Source: Streblospio benedicti (Eukaryota; Annelida; Polychaeta; Spionida; Spionidae). Taken from it: a stretch of DNA of 64,000 nt. The number at the start of each line of letters is the position of its first letter. Position 1 is the stretch's first letter. The DNA is taken from positions 18,419,307-18,483,306 of the forward strand of contig CM032662.1 in assembly GCA_019095985.1 (NCBI GenBank). The letters run 5' to 3'. Under the pieces are notes generated by a model that was not told the DNA's origin, did not search any database, and saw nothing but the letters and a program-made list of their open reading frames with translations. Both the position numbers and the translations under genes were made by a program. Below, piece by piece: positions 54,101 to 64,000 of the stretch.

Positions 54101-56318
54101 GACAATGATTCCTATTATGAGGACATCGATGCATTAGATGGAGATCGGTCTTGTAAAAGTAGCATAGCTTATCTTGACCCCAAATCACAGCGATCTTTTG
54201 ACAGAGGTAGGTTTGGTTCAAGTTATGGGCCCAAATCCAATAGCATACGAAGAATCATGGACGATATTGAAACCCAAAGGTTGTGCATTTTTAAAAAATG
54301 GTGAATATGTTGTAATAGAAAAGGATATTGCATGTGAAGTTCCAGAACCAATGCAAGAAGAGCTAGAAGAACTTTCTAGTTCTCATTCTAATGACAGTAA
54401 ACAGGAATCATGTGAATCACTTGCTGGTGAAGATGAGTGTTCTGTCAGTAGAACTCCCTCTGTTAAAAAGACTGTTGCTGCTTTAGAAGCAGCTGCAAAA
54501 GCAGCAAGACAGAACTTTGAAAATGTAAAAGATGAAATTGATCCAGGGTCTATAAAGAAGGAGGTGCACATGCAAGGACAATCAAAATTAGATTTACACT
54601 TGGATTTCCGTTCTACGTCCTTAGCATATGATAAGAATGGCAGAGTTTTCTATATACCAACACGGTATGTCAAAAAGCAGGGAGATCCGGAAGATGAAGT
54701 GTGGTTCTATCCTTTTCCCATTTCTTCCAACCAAGCTGCTTTATTCTTATCTGTGGATAAACAAGAAGGATGCTTTCTTGTTTATAAACCTTCCACTCCT
54801 TCAGAGGCCGTATACAATTTATCCTTGTGTAGGAGGAATGGAGATATTCTACACTACCACATAATAGAAAATGTACATGGTGATGTAATGATAGAGGGTC
54901 ATGATCATTCCTTCCTTAATGTCATCGAACTTGTATCATATTTTAAACAAAACAAGAGTCAACTTGCTACCCGCCTGCGTAGACCTTTGAAAGAAGTGAA
55001 GATGCCTATAACGCCGGGATATCACTATGAACTTAAGTATGAAATAAATCGAAGCCACTTATCCCTTAGCTCAGATATAATAGGGAAAGGAAATTTTGGT
55101 GTTGTTTGTTCTGGTCGGTATCAGAATATATCAGTGGCTGTTAAAGTATTACAGCAGTCTGACATCAGTCAACAAGAAGAGGATGATTTTGTAGAAGAAG
55201 CAAAAACAATAATGGGTTTACGACATGACCACATTGTGAGATTAATTGGATTAAGCTGTACTGCCAAACCGTTCTTTCTAGTCACTGAATTTGTTCAAAA
55301 GGGTAACTTGAAAAACTGTCTCAGAAATCGGACCATTGCAACAGACAGTATTGATATTTTGTTTGATATTTGTATCCAGATGACCACTGCACTTGCTTTC
55401 TTGGAAAGCAAAAATTACATCCTACATAGAGACATCGCTGCACGAAATTTTTCGTTGCAGGCGGATTTGTGTGTCAAACTTGCAGATTTTGGACGGGCAA
55501 GATATGTTGTTGATGACAACTACCAAGCACCAAAAAATGAAACTATCCCAATCAAGTGGGCATCTCCTGAAGTCCTTGTTCATTCTAGGTATAGTTTAAA
55601 GTCAGACATTTGGGCTTTAGGTATCACATATTGGGAAATATTTAGTTATGGCGAACAACCATATGGATGTCTCTCGAGTGAACAAGTGGCAGTGTATGTG
55701 GCAGAGGGAGAACGTCTGGAAAAACCTCCAGGGTGTCCACCAGATTTGTTCAACATCATGAAGAGCTGTTGGCGTGAAAATCAAGATGATCGACCATACG
55801 CATCACAATTATGTGATAAATTGAAAAGTAAATCTTCCATTTATTACACTCCTGCACCAACAAAAGTGGCTGAAAATTTAAACACCAAAAAGAAGTTCCA
55901 ATCTGCAGCCTCTAAAGATTCAACATTCATACGTGAAAAGACACCAACAACGCCAGTTCTTTCTAAAAAGCATCGTCAGAAAGTTGCTGTTGCAAATGAG
56001 ATTAGAATGAGACGATCTTTAACTGGAGGAGATATAAAACAGGAAAGTCATTTTCATGAGGACAGTGGTTTAAGAGAAAATAAATCTCGGGAAAGGTTGC
56101 CAACGTCCTCTTCAGAAACTTCATTGACAAGTATGGCATTAGAAAGAGATGATCTTACCAGAGGAGATAAGATTAGAAAGAGCTTAAGGAAGATGATGAG
56201 TATGAAACCTAAAAGAAAACCGTCAAATGTTAAAGATATGCAATCATATAAGGATACGCAGGGTATGAGACATTCAGTGCCAATTTCCATGCTTGAAGAT
56301 TATGATGATAATTATTAG
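51120..56318 (+). CDS. CARD-SH2 cytoplasmic tyrosine kinase
   Basis: The predicted product couples a death-fold CARD to a non-receptor tyrosine kinase. Exon 1 (51120-52710, 530 codons) begins 14 nt after a splice acceptor. Residues about 15-110 form a CARD (LSEVNRRALRR, DVLDIMDTMVQEDGFKPETR, LDQLELRGDKAFMLFKDSLR). The rest of the exon is a Ser/Pro-rich linker with SH3-ligand-like PPPPPVPPKPGHLPP runs and EEDYEAI. Exon 2 (53775-56318) adds more acidic linker with SYYEDID, an SH3-tail-like YIPTRYV (about 54652), an SH2 domain (54702 to about 54987), the kinase domain (about 55060-55840) and a basic tail. Kinase motifs are complete: GKGNFG, VAVK (Lys at 55143-55145), HRDIAARN (from 55425), DFG (55485-55493), activation-loop Tyr in VVDDNY, and SPE in place of APE. 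The SH2 reads FLVYKP where FLVRES is usual, so the phosphotyrosine-binding Arg is replaced. The frame changes between 54200 and 54320. A 112-nt intron (54207-54318, GTAGGT...TAATAG) restores it and gives about 1,340 residues; a one-base error would give about 1,377. The kinase core resembles Tec/Src/Csk relatives; no single family was recognised. Confidence 0.88.
53303..53449. repeat. Dispersed AAGACCACC-type MITE copy in the kinase intron
   Basis: The copy reads gaggtagtctctacagggtt through ggtcttattatacaggtggt to gagattatactgta. It lies in the 1.06-kb intron (52711-53774) that separates the CARD exon from the SH2-kinase exon. Confidence 0.6.
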
Positions 56319-58170
56319 TACCTTTATTTTCTATATGTTTAAATGTGAAAACAATCATTTATGGTGCAATATTGAATATATTCTACTATTCAAGGGTAAT
56401 GTACATATTATTATAGGTTATATAAGAAAGACTTTTTTATATACACATTTATATATATTCATATAGTTATATAGAGGACTCTTCAAATACTTATTTTTAT
56501 ATTTGTTTGGAATGTTATTATGCTGACACAGAAAATATTGCACAATCATCTGTCTCTCTGTGTTTTGTCATTTATTATTTATATCATTCTTAAAGAGATT
56601 GACTATTAATTGTGTAATGGAAGGGGTTTCTCCATGATGTTGGGAAAAGAGGGGCAGGGGCTCAGGATAGGGTCACTTCTATTTAAAGTGTGATAGTGGC
56701 TGGTGGTGGAGGTCATTATCACCTCATGTCCTGATGGTAGATTTGTTATTACTATTCAACTGTGTAATTCCTTTTTTTCCCATTTTGCTGACTGGTTTAT
56801 TCATCCACCCTGTCTGCATTAAATTGATCAGTAAAGGAAATGGACAATCAGAATTGAGATATTTGTTTTAATGGTAATCACAACTATGGTTATTACATTT
56901 ACTTTTTAACAGCCGAAGCTCTTAATTACAAGCTAGGAGCAAAGATATTATAGAACTAGGAGCACACAAACAAGAACAAAATGAGAACATAATGCATCCA
57001 GTATTTGAGTAGCATTGACTGCATATGTACTTCATGATACCCAATTTTGCATTTACTCAGTTTTTGTAAGAACATGTTAAATGCTTTTATATGTATGAAA
57101 GCGTCTAAAACCAAGATAGCGAGAGTGACTGTGTCACATACATATATCTTTTAAAAGTGTAATATTTTCTGTGTCTGCAGTTGTCTGCATTTTATATTAA
57201 AGAAAAGTTTTTGTAGTGTACTATTTACAGGTGCATTTGCATTGACATTTAAGTCATATTGCACATATGAAACTTATTTGAATTTGAATGATAATTGCAC
57301 GTTTTGTACAATATATACCAAAAAGGGCATTCTAAGTACATTGTAGCGTTTTTGTATTCTTTATATACAAATTATACACAAAACAACACACAATCCTGCC
57401 TGGAGGTGTGAGTTAACCCAACAGACTGAATCTGAACTCGATTGTTGTAAATTTTTTGTACACCTTTTTAGGCTGCACCTTTTACTACTGTAGTTAACAA
57501 AATACTAATATTGTCCTTTGAAATCCATCACAAATTTCACACAAAACACCTTGGAGACCTCACCTCTCTCCTTATCAAAGGTCTAATGGCTGTGCCTCTG
57601 ACTCCAGTCCAAAAGTCTTCACTTGATGTGGCTATCAAAAGGAGTTCCTCACATTGATTAGTGAGAGTGAGGTTGCATGTTCTCTCGCTTTGAGTTCTTC
57701 ACTTGTCATCATCAAGTCCGCCATGGAACATTCCAGTGGAAAGTATCTGGAAAATGCATGTTTGCTGACCAGGTTTGGCGCCATGGGGATATTGAAACAC
57801 ACAGGCGGCAACATTCCATAGCATCTGAAAGCATTATGAGTATTTCACACATATTACAATATGATATAATGTCCCCATGTCCTGTACATGCATATTACTT
57901 TGGGATGGTTTTTATCATGGCAACACCTTACAGGAAGTGCACCTTTTGCTGGTAAAGACATGGTGGCATTTTTGCTAACAACACCCCCCCACACCCCCCC
58001 CCCCCCGACCCCGCCACTTCAAGACAAACACATTGCCCCCTCGATTTCATGGGATATATATAGCTGAATCTGTATGGGTTTTAAGACATATCATTGGAAT
58101 TTGTTGCATTTCAAGCTATCAGTATTATCAATGTGATATTGCATAATTAAAGAATCGGCATAATAAATCT
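56319..58170. other. Kinase 3' UTR and intergenic DNA
   Basis: AT-rich 3' flank with no recognised gene. An attaaa at about 57196 could be a poly(A) signal. A c-rich mononucleotide tract lies around 57985-58010. Confidence 0.45.
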
Positions 58171-58171
58171 T

Positions 58172-58318
58172 TTAGGCCACCTCTCTAAGTAGCTCACACT
58201 CATACGTGGTCCCACGCTGTGTTCGATAAACTTGAGGGGAAAGAATAAAAGATGCGTCGTCAGCTATGTCCATGTAGCGGCAAAGAGTGGCAAAAGGTAG
58301 CAGTGGGAACATCTTTGC
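58172..58318 (-). CDS. Candidate minus-strand terminal exon
   Basis: A minus-strand frame reads AKMFPLLPFATLCRYMD and continues with ILSPQVYRTQRGTTYECELL to a stop at the low end. Its start coincides with a good acceptor (a pyrimidine-rich run ending cacctctatag just above 58318), and its amino-acid mix looks like real protein. It sits downstream of the minus-strand homeobox gene, so it could be an alternative last exon of that gene, joined from a phase-1 donor. It could also be an unrelated gene remnant. I do not recognise the sequence. Confidence 0.3.
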   Translation of the reverse strand, partial: AKMFPLLPFATLCRYMDIADDASFILSPQVYRTQRGTTYECELLREVA

Positions 58319-58370
58319 TATAGAGGTGATGAGGCGCATGGGAAAAGTGGTCATTACAGAGAAAGAAGTA

Positions 58371-58556
58371 CAGTAGAACCTTCAATTAAGACCACCCCTA
58401 TATTAAGACCACCTCTGTAATAGGACCATTTCCGTGCTCCTAAATGTTGATAAAGTGTAAAGTGACCAAAATGGCCTCCATATAAAGACCACCTTTCAAT
58501 TGAGACCACTTGAGGTCAGTCCCACTGATGGTTTTAATATACAGGTACTACTGTAT
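58371..58556. mobile_element. Best-preserved AAGACCACC-type MITE copy
   Basis: The left end, tacagtagaaccttcaatta with agaccacc following, is inverted at the right end as ggttttaatatacaggtact actgta. The interior alternates tattaagaccacctctgtaa and ttcaattgagaccactt. The cagt starts and TA flanks suggest a mariner-type terminal structure, though no transposase is present anywhere in the window. It is about 186 bp long. Confidence 0.7.
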
Positions 58557-58909
58557 CCCTGTACATATTATAGGTTAAACGTTTTACAGTACTATGTATA
58601 GTATATAATGACTGATAATGTGCATTAGCAACAAAAAAATCCAAACAAACCTATTTTATTTTTGTACATATAGTTATTCCTTTGAAAATAAATAATACTA
58701 AACACTAATAAAATATGCCTTTGTGAATTTCTGAAGGCTCTCACCCGGGTTCTGTAATGCCTATTGACTGCGTCCTAGTAAGTGCAGGCTTCTATGGTGC
58801 CACAAGCCCACACTACGAACCCAAAGTGATGTATAACATTATTTCATTTTCATTTTTGCATGCTGTGTTATATTTATGACCCACACAGGTGTCTGTCGCG
58901 TGTACACCG

Positions 58910-59544
58910 CTAGCTGCAGTGTGCGGCAGTCAACAATACAACGTCAGACCCACGTACGCTCAACTTGAGATTAGTTCCCCAAGTGATAACTGGCTGATAA
59001 CTTTTAAATGCGCACCTGTACAGCGGGGGTGTGGCGGCGGCGGCCGCCGCCGCTGGATGGGTCGCCGCCGCCGGCGAGACGCCGCTACCGGGCGTACAGC
59101 AGTACGGGCGCCCCGCAGCCGCCGCAGCCGCGTGACGCTCCTTTTTACGCCACTTTGCGCGCCGATTTTGAAACCAGACCTGAAGTGAACATCACGAGGC
59201 TTCTTGAAAACTCTTGGTACACATAGATAAGGGACAGACAATTCGGACAATTTACATTGAGACTGTGTGGGGTGGGGATCACGATCACCCAGTCACATTT
59301 TGTTTTATATAATATAGAGAGAGATGGGCAACTACCCATCCAACTGGAGTAGTTTAGTTGCGAATCTCTATAACTATTGGGACTACGTGGTCGTGGTGAG
59401 GCAAATGGAGGCGCGTCCATAGAAATATTGTCGTTGCGTACAATTGTATTTTCGCACTTGTCTAAACTATCATGCATATTAGGCCTATTTTTTCTTCAGA
59501 TTACACCATTAACGTGCTTACTTCATGAAACAAATAAGCATACA

Positions 59545-59636
<92 letters not shown>

Positions 59637-60163
59637 AACGAAGAAAGAAACAAAGACACACACATAAACAAACAAAAATAACAACAAATATGTAATTATC
59701 AAAAACGCGCTAAGAGGTGGACCATTAATCACTAAGATCGACGAGACGGATTTACAGGTACAAGTATATCTAACTTCCTCCAATTCTAACTTTGAAAATG
59801 TGTTAATCAAAAGGCATATACACCACACATTCCAAGATTAACTACCTGAATTCGCGATTCTGGCAGATGAATTCTCTCCGCTAGTTTCTCCCTCATGAAC
59901 ACGTCTGGATAGTGCGTCTTCAGGAACGAGCTTTCTAATTCCTGGAGTTGACCAGTAGAAAATGTCGTTCGACTTCTTTTGTGCTTGTTTATAACTGTAG
60001 TGGGGTGAACTGAGTCTTCTTGAGCAAATCCTAAAATGTTTTGAATTGAGAATCTGTGATTTTCCGCATTATACGTGGGTGGTTCCCCCTCATTATATGT
60101 TTGTGAACGCCCGGATTTAGAAACTGCGTTCCTGTCTGAATTCTCGCATGAAACTACGTCCAT
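58910..60163 (-). CDS. PRD-class homeobox transcription factor
   Basis: This encodes a homeodomain transcription factor, presumably nuclear and developmental. Exon 1 runs 60163-59846 (106 codons); exon 2 runs 59179-58910 (89 codons plus TAG). The product is 195 residues. The intron lies exactly between homeodomain positions 46 and 47, a conserved site in many PRD-class genes, and is 666 bp with donor CAG|GTAGTT. The homeodomain is residues 61-120: [55 protein letters not shown]. Gln50 marks the paired-like subclass. An FSIQNILG motif at residues 38-45 matches the eh1/octapeptide repressor motif. After the homeodomain come poly-Ala runs encoded by a GC-rich stretch (about 59010-59145) and no paired domain, CVC domain or OAR motif. 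Similarities point to Uncx, Otp, Shox, Isx or Vsx relatives without settling on one. The C-terminus would change if a further 3' exon is used. Confidence 0.88.
59544..59640. repeat. (GAAA)n microsatellite
   Basis: About 24 near-perfect gaaa repeats inside the intron of the homeobox gene. The open frames across it on both strands are repeat artefacts. Confidence 0.97.
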
Positions 60164-60264
60164 ATTTGTGAAGTGAACAGAACCAGACTTTTAACGATAT
60201 TTATGATCACATTGAAAGTTGATAAACCAGTGAAGATGTCAACGAGATTTGCATGTTAACTGCA

Positions 60265-60272
60265 CTTATATA
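60265..60272 (-). promoter_or_regulatory. TATA box of the homeobox gene
   Basis: On the minus strand the sequence reads tatataag, about 100 bases before the ATG at 60163. That would put transcription start near 60237. An octamer-like atttgcat lies at 60247-60254 (+ strand reading). The assignment rests on motif and spacing only. Confidence 0.4.
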
Positions 60273-60878
<606 letters not shown>

Positions 60879-61633
60879 ATGTTTTCTACAGGTGATAAAA
60901 TAGTACAAAAGACTAATTAGAACGTAATTCACAAACGTTAAGGAACACCTACAAAATTACGCCATATAATGAAAATAGTAAGAGATTATAAAGATTTTCC
61001 AAAAGTGTCTTTTTTTTCTTTCCTTTTTTTAAAAGAAATTTTAAATGAAAACTCGCGTTCGCTTTGGGACCGTGAAAAGTGGTCTTATTATCTTATTATA
61101 GAGGTGGTCTTAATATAGAGGTGGTCATAATTGGAGGTTCTACTGTACTCTGTTAACGGGGTATATGCAATGAATGAATAAACATGAAATATCAAATTTA
61201 ATGGTGACACAATCCAATTGCTACCATATGATATCTCATTTTGTTCTTGTCAAATTCCACTGCCAAGTAGCGCACTGTGGGACCTGTTACAACCTGAATG
61301 CTGATGTGAGTAAAAATCCGATACAGTTACATTGAAAAAGCGGATGCCTTGTTACATGGAAACAGTGGATGCCTTGTCTATACCCGAAAATTAAATAGAC
61401 GTCATCTAGGTCTATTTTTTTCTTTTTTTCCCCCTTTTTTAAAGCTGGGGTGTGGGGGGCTATGGGTTTAATTTTTTTGTAGATTGTTGCTTATCAGAAC
61501 TGTGTATAGATATTGAAATTGTAGGTTTCATTTTGTTTGATACTCATATAATTGTAATTTGTATCAACATTAAAATGTTAACAGCATGTAGTTTCATTAT
61601 GGGTCACTTTTTCATTGTCAAGGTGTAGATATG
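60879..61633. other. Non-coding spacer
   Basis: No gene seen. It includes an AAGACCACC-type MITE copy (separate entry) and t-rich low-complexity stretches near 61010-61030 and 61415-61440. Confidence 0.4.
61066..61151. repeat. AAGACCACC-type MITE half
   Basis: The copy contains gtggtcttattatcttatta, tagaggtggtcttaatatag, then ggaggttctactgtact. Only the right half of the element seems to be left. Confidence 0.6.
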
Positions 61634-61780
61634 GGCATAGGCAGATCCAGGGGGGGGGGTGCAGGGGACGCGCGCCCCCCTTTTCCCACCAAAATACTTC
61701 ATTTTCATAGCGTTTTTCATGAAATCCTGTAAGTTCCTTAAGTGACCCCCCCTTTTCCGAAAACCTGGATATGCCTATGT
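61634..61780. repeat. GCAGATCYAGG-ended MITE copy, opposite orientation
   Basis: It begins gggcataggcagatccaggg and ends gaaaacctggatatgccta. The interior ccaccaaaatacttcatttt is the reverse complement of the interior of the copies at 12336 and 18438. Confidence 0.7.
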
Positions 61781-61923
61781 ATGGGTCACTTTTTATGCCA
61801 AATTAGTATATCAATGGGTAAACTACTGTTTCAAAGCTCGAAATGGCTCACCGGCGTACCCATTTTAGAGGAGAGACCCCCCCCGATGCACAGTGGACTG
61901 GTGTTACCTCAACTTTTACTGTC

Positions 61924-62190
<267 letters not shown>

Positions 62191-62926
62191 GCGATGCCGC
62201 GTACTTTTTGAACACTTTTGATCTGTTTATATTGGCTTTACATTGAGTTAAAATCATGCCCGTACGTCATGAGAGGGGAGAGGCGGTACCATACAAGTGG
62301 GTACGTATATTACAGTATGTCATACACATTACCATATATATTAGTAAGTGTAACTATTAAACAGTACACAACTGATGCCCCCCACCCCCCCCCCAACCTA
62401 CCCATCGCATGCATCGTGAGGGAAACGCTACACATTGCTGTAGTGATTGACTGTCCTGTTGATCTCACAAGCCGTGTGGGTGCCGTTATGAAATTTGAGC
62501 AGACGACATCTATAAATAGCAAGGGGAAAGCCTCTGTATACGTCACTAGGCAAGCAAGTCAAGAGGGGGTGTGTGTATCGATCTCAACATGACTATAGAA
62601 CATATACTATATATTTTGACATATAAATGGTCAATGGATATGACAATCCTGTGATTGTATGCATGCTTCTACAATAGGTAAATTGTCTACAGGATAGTGG
62701 CAGTAGCACTGCACACATAAGAGTAGGTCAGTCACTACTCAACAGCTCAACTTGTCATGTAATGCTAAAAGGCCAATCATTTAAAATGTGGGGGGGGGGG
62801 GGGTGGGGGAGGAGGTGTGTTATGTATGTTATTGCAAAACTTTTTTTTTACGTGTTCACTTGTAAGCATGGTTTAGGTTTTAATAGTTTATTTCAGTGAC
62901 AACGCCATTAATATATAATTACTGAC
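62191..62926. other. Non-coding spacer
   Basis: I see no supported gene. It holds c-rich and g-rich homopolymer tracts near 62380-62395 and 62791-62810. Short open frames on both strands have no recognisable motifs. Confidence 0.4.
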
Positions 62927-63099
62927 CTTGCTTCGAAAGCGGCGCCCCCGTAGTGAATCTCGAATTTCGGACATTCTTTAACCACCAGTGCCGTTTTGCG
63001 CTTCAAACCTATACGCGTTCCCTGCCTTACTACTATTTCAATGTTCCCATAATCACTGTGCGTTTCAATCTCTCTTAATTTACGAGAAAACTGCTTCAT
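62927..63099 (-). CDS. Putative first coding exon of an unknown gene
   Basis: On the minus strand an ATG at 63099-63097 opens 57 codons (MKQFSRKLREIETHSDYGN, then IEIVVRQGTRIGLKRKTAL, then ECPKFEIHYGGAAFEA). They run without a stop into a strong donor, AAG|GTCAGT, at 62927/62926. The GC content is above the surroundings. About 30 bases upstream is a YY1-like atggcggc word, often found just downstream of transcription starts. The protein stretch is basic and not recognised. No second exon could be assigned on the minus strand before the homeobox gene. Confidence 0.35.
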
Positions 63100-63125
63100 A
63101 AATGTCGAAGTCGACAACGGGTTGC

Positions 63126-63133
63126 GCCGCCAT
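63126..63133 (-). promoter_or_regulatory. YY1-like ATGGCGGC motif
   Basis: The minus strand reads ccaatatggcggcgcaacc. This word is typical of TATA-less housekeeping promoters and lies directly before the putative first exon. If this ATG were used for translation, the frame would close after 17 codons. Confidence 0.4.
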
Positions 63134-63480
63134 ATTGGGTGTCTGCGTGGCGCGTAAAAACGACTGTCCCGATAATAGTTTCACAACGCCCCCGCCTACT
63201 GTTTAAACCAAAACCGCACCGACTGTTGAGATTAATCGTCGTGCTGTTAAAATTTATGGACTATCCATTTGCGTCCGTAGGACGCGGGCCTGCTAGTTTA
63301 CATAAATATACAGTAACATATACATTGTATGTGTTTCCCAATGCTTGCGGATATATATATATATATTTTTAAACTTCTCGCTCTCACACACGTCTTTTTA
63401 GCAAGCATATTTCTACCAACGATAGATATAGCTGAAGACAGGTTTTACAACCCTAAGCTTCCATTTAACTATATCAAGTG
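63134..63480. other. Spacer upstream of the putative minus-strand exon
   Basis: GC-rich near the left side, then AT-rich with a short (at)n at about 63350-63367. I see no coding evidence. Confidence 0.35.
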
Positions 63481-63485
63481 GCCCT

Positions 63486-63545
63486 GGCGGGACTCGAACT
63501 CATGACCCCAAGGTTGTGAGACCAGAATGATACCATCATCCCAAG
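63486..63545 (-). repeat. tRNA-like SINE head, minus strand
   Basis: On the minus strand, gagttcgagtcccgcc is a near-perfect pol III B box with its flanking arm, and tgggatgatgg about 40 bases before it could be an A box. The paired stems of a true tRNA are not complete, so a SINE promoter or tRNA pseudogene is likelier. Confidence 0.5.
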
Positions 63546-63697
63546 CAGCGAGCTGTTAACATATACATTAATATAATATATGAGACAAAGAAACATGTTT
63601 ACATATAATACATTACTACACAATATGGCCCAGCCCTATCGGCTTATAGAGTCACCTATTAAATTTACATATATTTGGTGCGATTATATACATGTCA

Positions 63698-64000
63698 TTA
63701 TTTTGAAAATATAACCTCCTTTCTTCTATTGAAACAATTCAAAACGTATTTTGCAGTATTACGAGTGCAATTTTCAAATATAAATTCCAGTTTATTTTCT
63801 AAAGATAAATTATTAAAATTTGTGTTTATATTACATAAATTAGTTAACCATGTATCTCTTAGGTCACCATAAAGAGAACATTCAAAAAGGAAATGAATTT
63901 CATTTTCTATTTTGTCCATATTACATAGCTTACATATTCTGTCTTCAAGTTTTATATTGTAAAATCTTCCGGTTTCAATAAAGAGGGGTAGTATACCAGC
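63698..64000 (-). mobile_element. C-terminal part of a LINE ORF2, running off the window
   Basis: The minus strand reads AGILPLFIETGRFYN, then a CKLC pair, then ENEIHFLFECSLYGDLRDTW, and ends NRRKEVIFSK-stop. The E.GR / CxLC / E.HFLF.C..Y..LR pattern is the usual C-terminal end of several invertebrate non-LTR retrotransposon ORF2 proteins. The frame is open over all 100 codons seen, so this copy may be fairly young. The rest of the element lies beyond 64000. Confidence 0.75.

Noticed and set aside
54628-54864. 78-codon frame inside the SH2 region
   Set aside because: It overlaps the kinase gene in another frame and shows no conservation. The SH2 frame is clearly the coding one.
58960-59250. 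Arg-rich minus-strand frame overlapping homeobox exon 2
   Set aside because: It is the wrong frame. The correct frame, entered at the acceptor before 59179, gives [14 protein letters not shown] and completes the homeodomain.
59377-59828. Lys/Glu-rich and Ser/Phe/Leu-rich frames across the GAAA tract
   Set aside because: They are translations of the tetranucleotide microsatellite in the homeobox intron.

Overview
The window looks like nuclear DNA from an AT-rich, intron-rich invertebrate metazoan genome, most likely a marine spiralian or another non-vertebrate bilaterian. The grounds are genes with many phased GT-AG introns, MITE-like DNA transposons, decayed non-LTR retrotransposons, tRNA-derived SINE heads and long microsatellites. 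I could not fix the phylum from sequence alone. A run of 100 N (15151-15250) marks a draft-assembly gap.

Layout on the + strand: (1) NOP58, the box C/D snoRNP core protein, with 13 coding exons from 1439 to about 9850; its large first intron carries a hAT-like non-autonomous element (2590-3641). (2) A block of about 4.2 kb holding the NOP58 3' end and downstream DNA (9255-13421) is present a second time at 15251-19435, on the other side of noisy sequence and the gap. The two copies differ mainly by small indels, so this is probably a false or unresolved duplication. (3) A 1.2-kb element with near-perfect 26-bp inverted termini (19515-20745). (4) A UBE2E-type ubiquitin-conjugating enzyme (22750-24072, three coding exons). 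(5) Intergenic DNA with a Harbinger-like MITE (25775-26204) and degenerate tandem repeats. (6) GMPPA, the GDP-mannose pyrophosphorylase regulatory subunit (29603-39104, 11 coding exons plus a possible 24-nt microexon); its first intron holds two opposed LINE fragments and a tRNA-like SINE head. (7) About 12 kb without recognisable coding sequence. (8) A large cytoplasmic tyrosine kinase (51120-56318) with an N-terminal CARD, a long proline-rich linker, an SH2 domain lacking its phosphotyrosine-binding arginine, and an apparently intact kinase domain. (9) On the minus strand, a PRD-class homeobox gene (60163 to 58910) with an eh1/octapeptide-like motif and an intron at homeodomain position 46/47. 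(10) A repeat-rich right end with GT, TA and GAAA microsatellites, a possible minus-strand promoter and first exon near 63.1 kb, a tRNA-like SINE head and the C-terminus of a minus-strand LINE running off the window.

The genes are ordinary independent eukaryotic transcription units and nothing suggests co-regulation. NOP58 acts in nucleolar rRNA methylation, UBE2E in ubiquitin conjugation, GMPPA in feedback control of GDP-mannose synthesis, the homeobox gene in transcription. The CARD-SH2-kinase is the most unusual gene: it would join a death-fold assembly module to tyrosine phosphorylation in one polypeptide.
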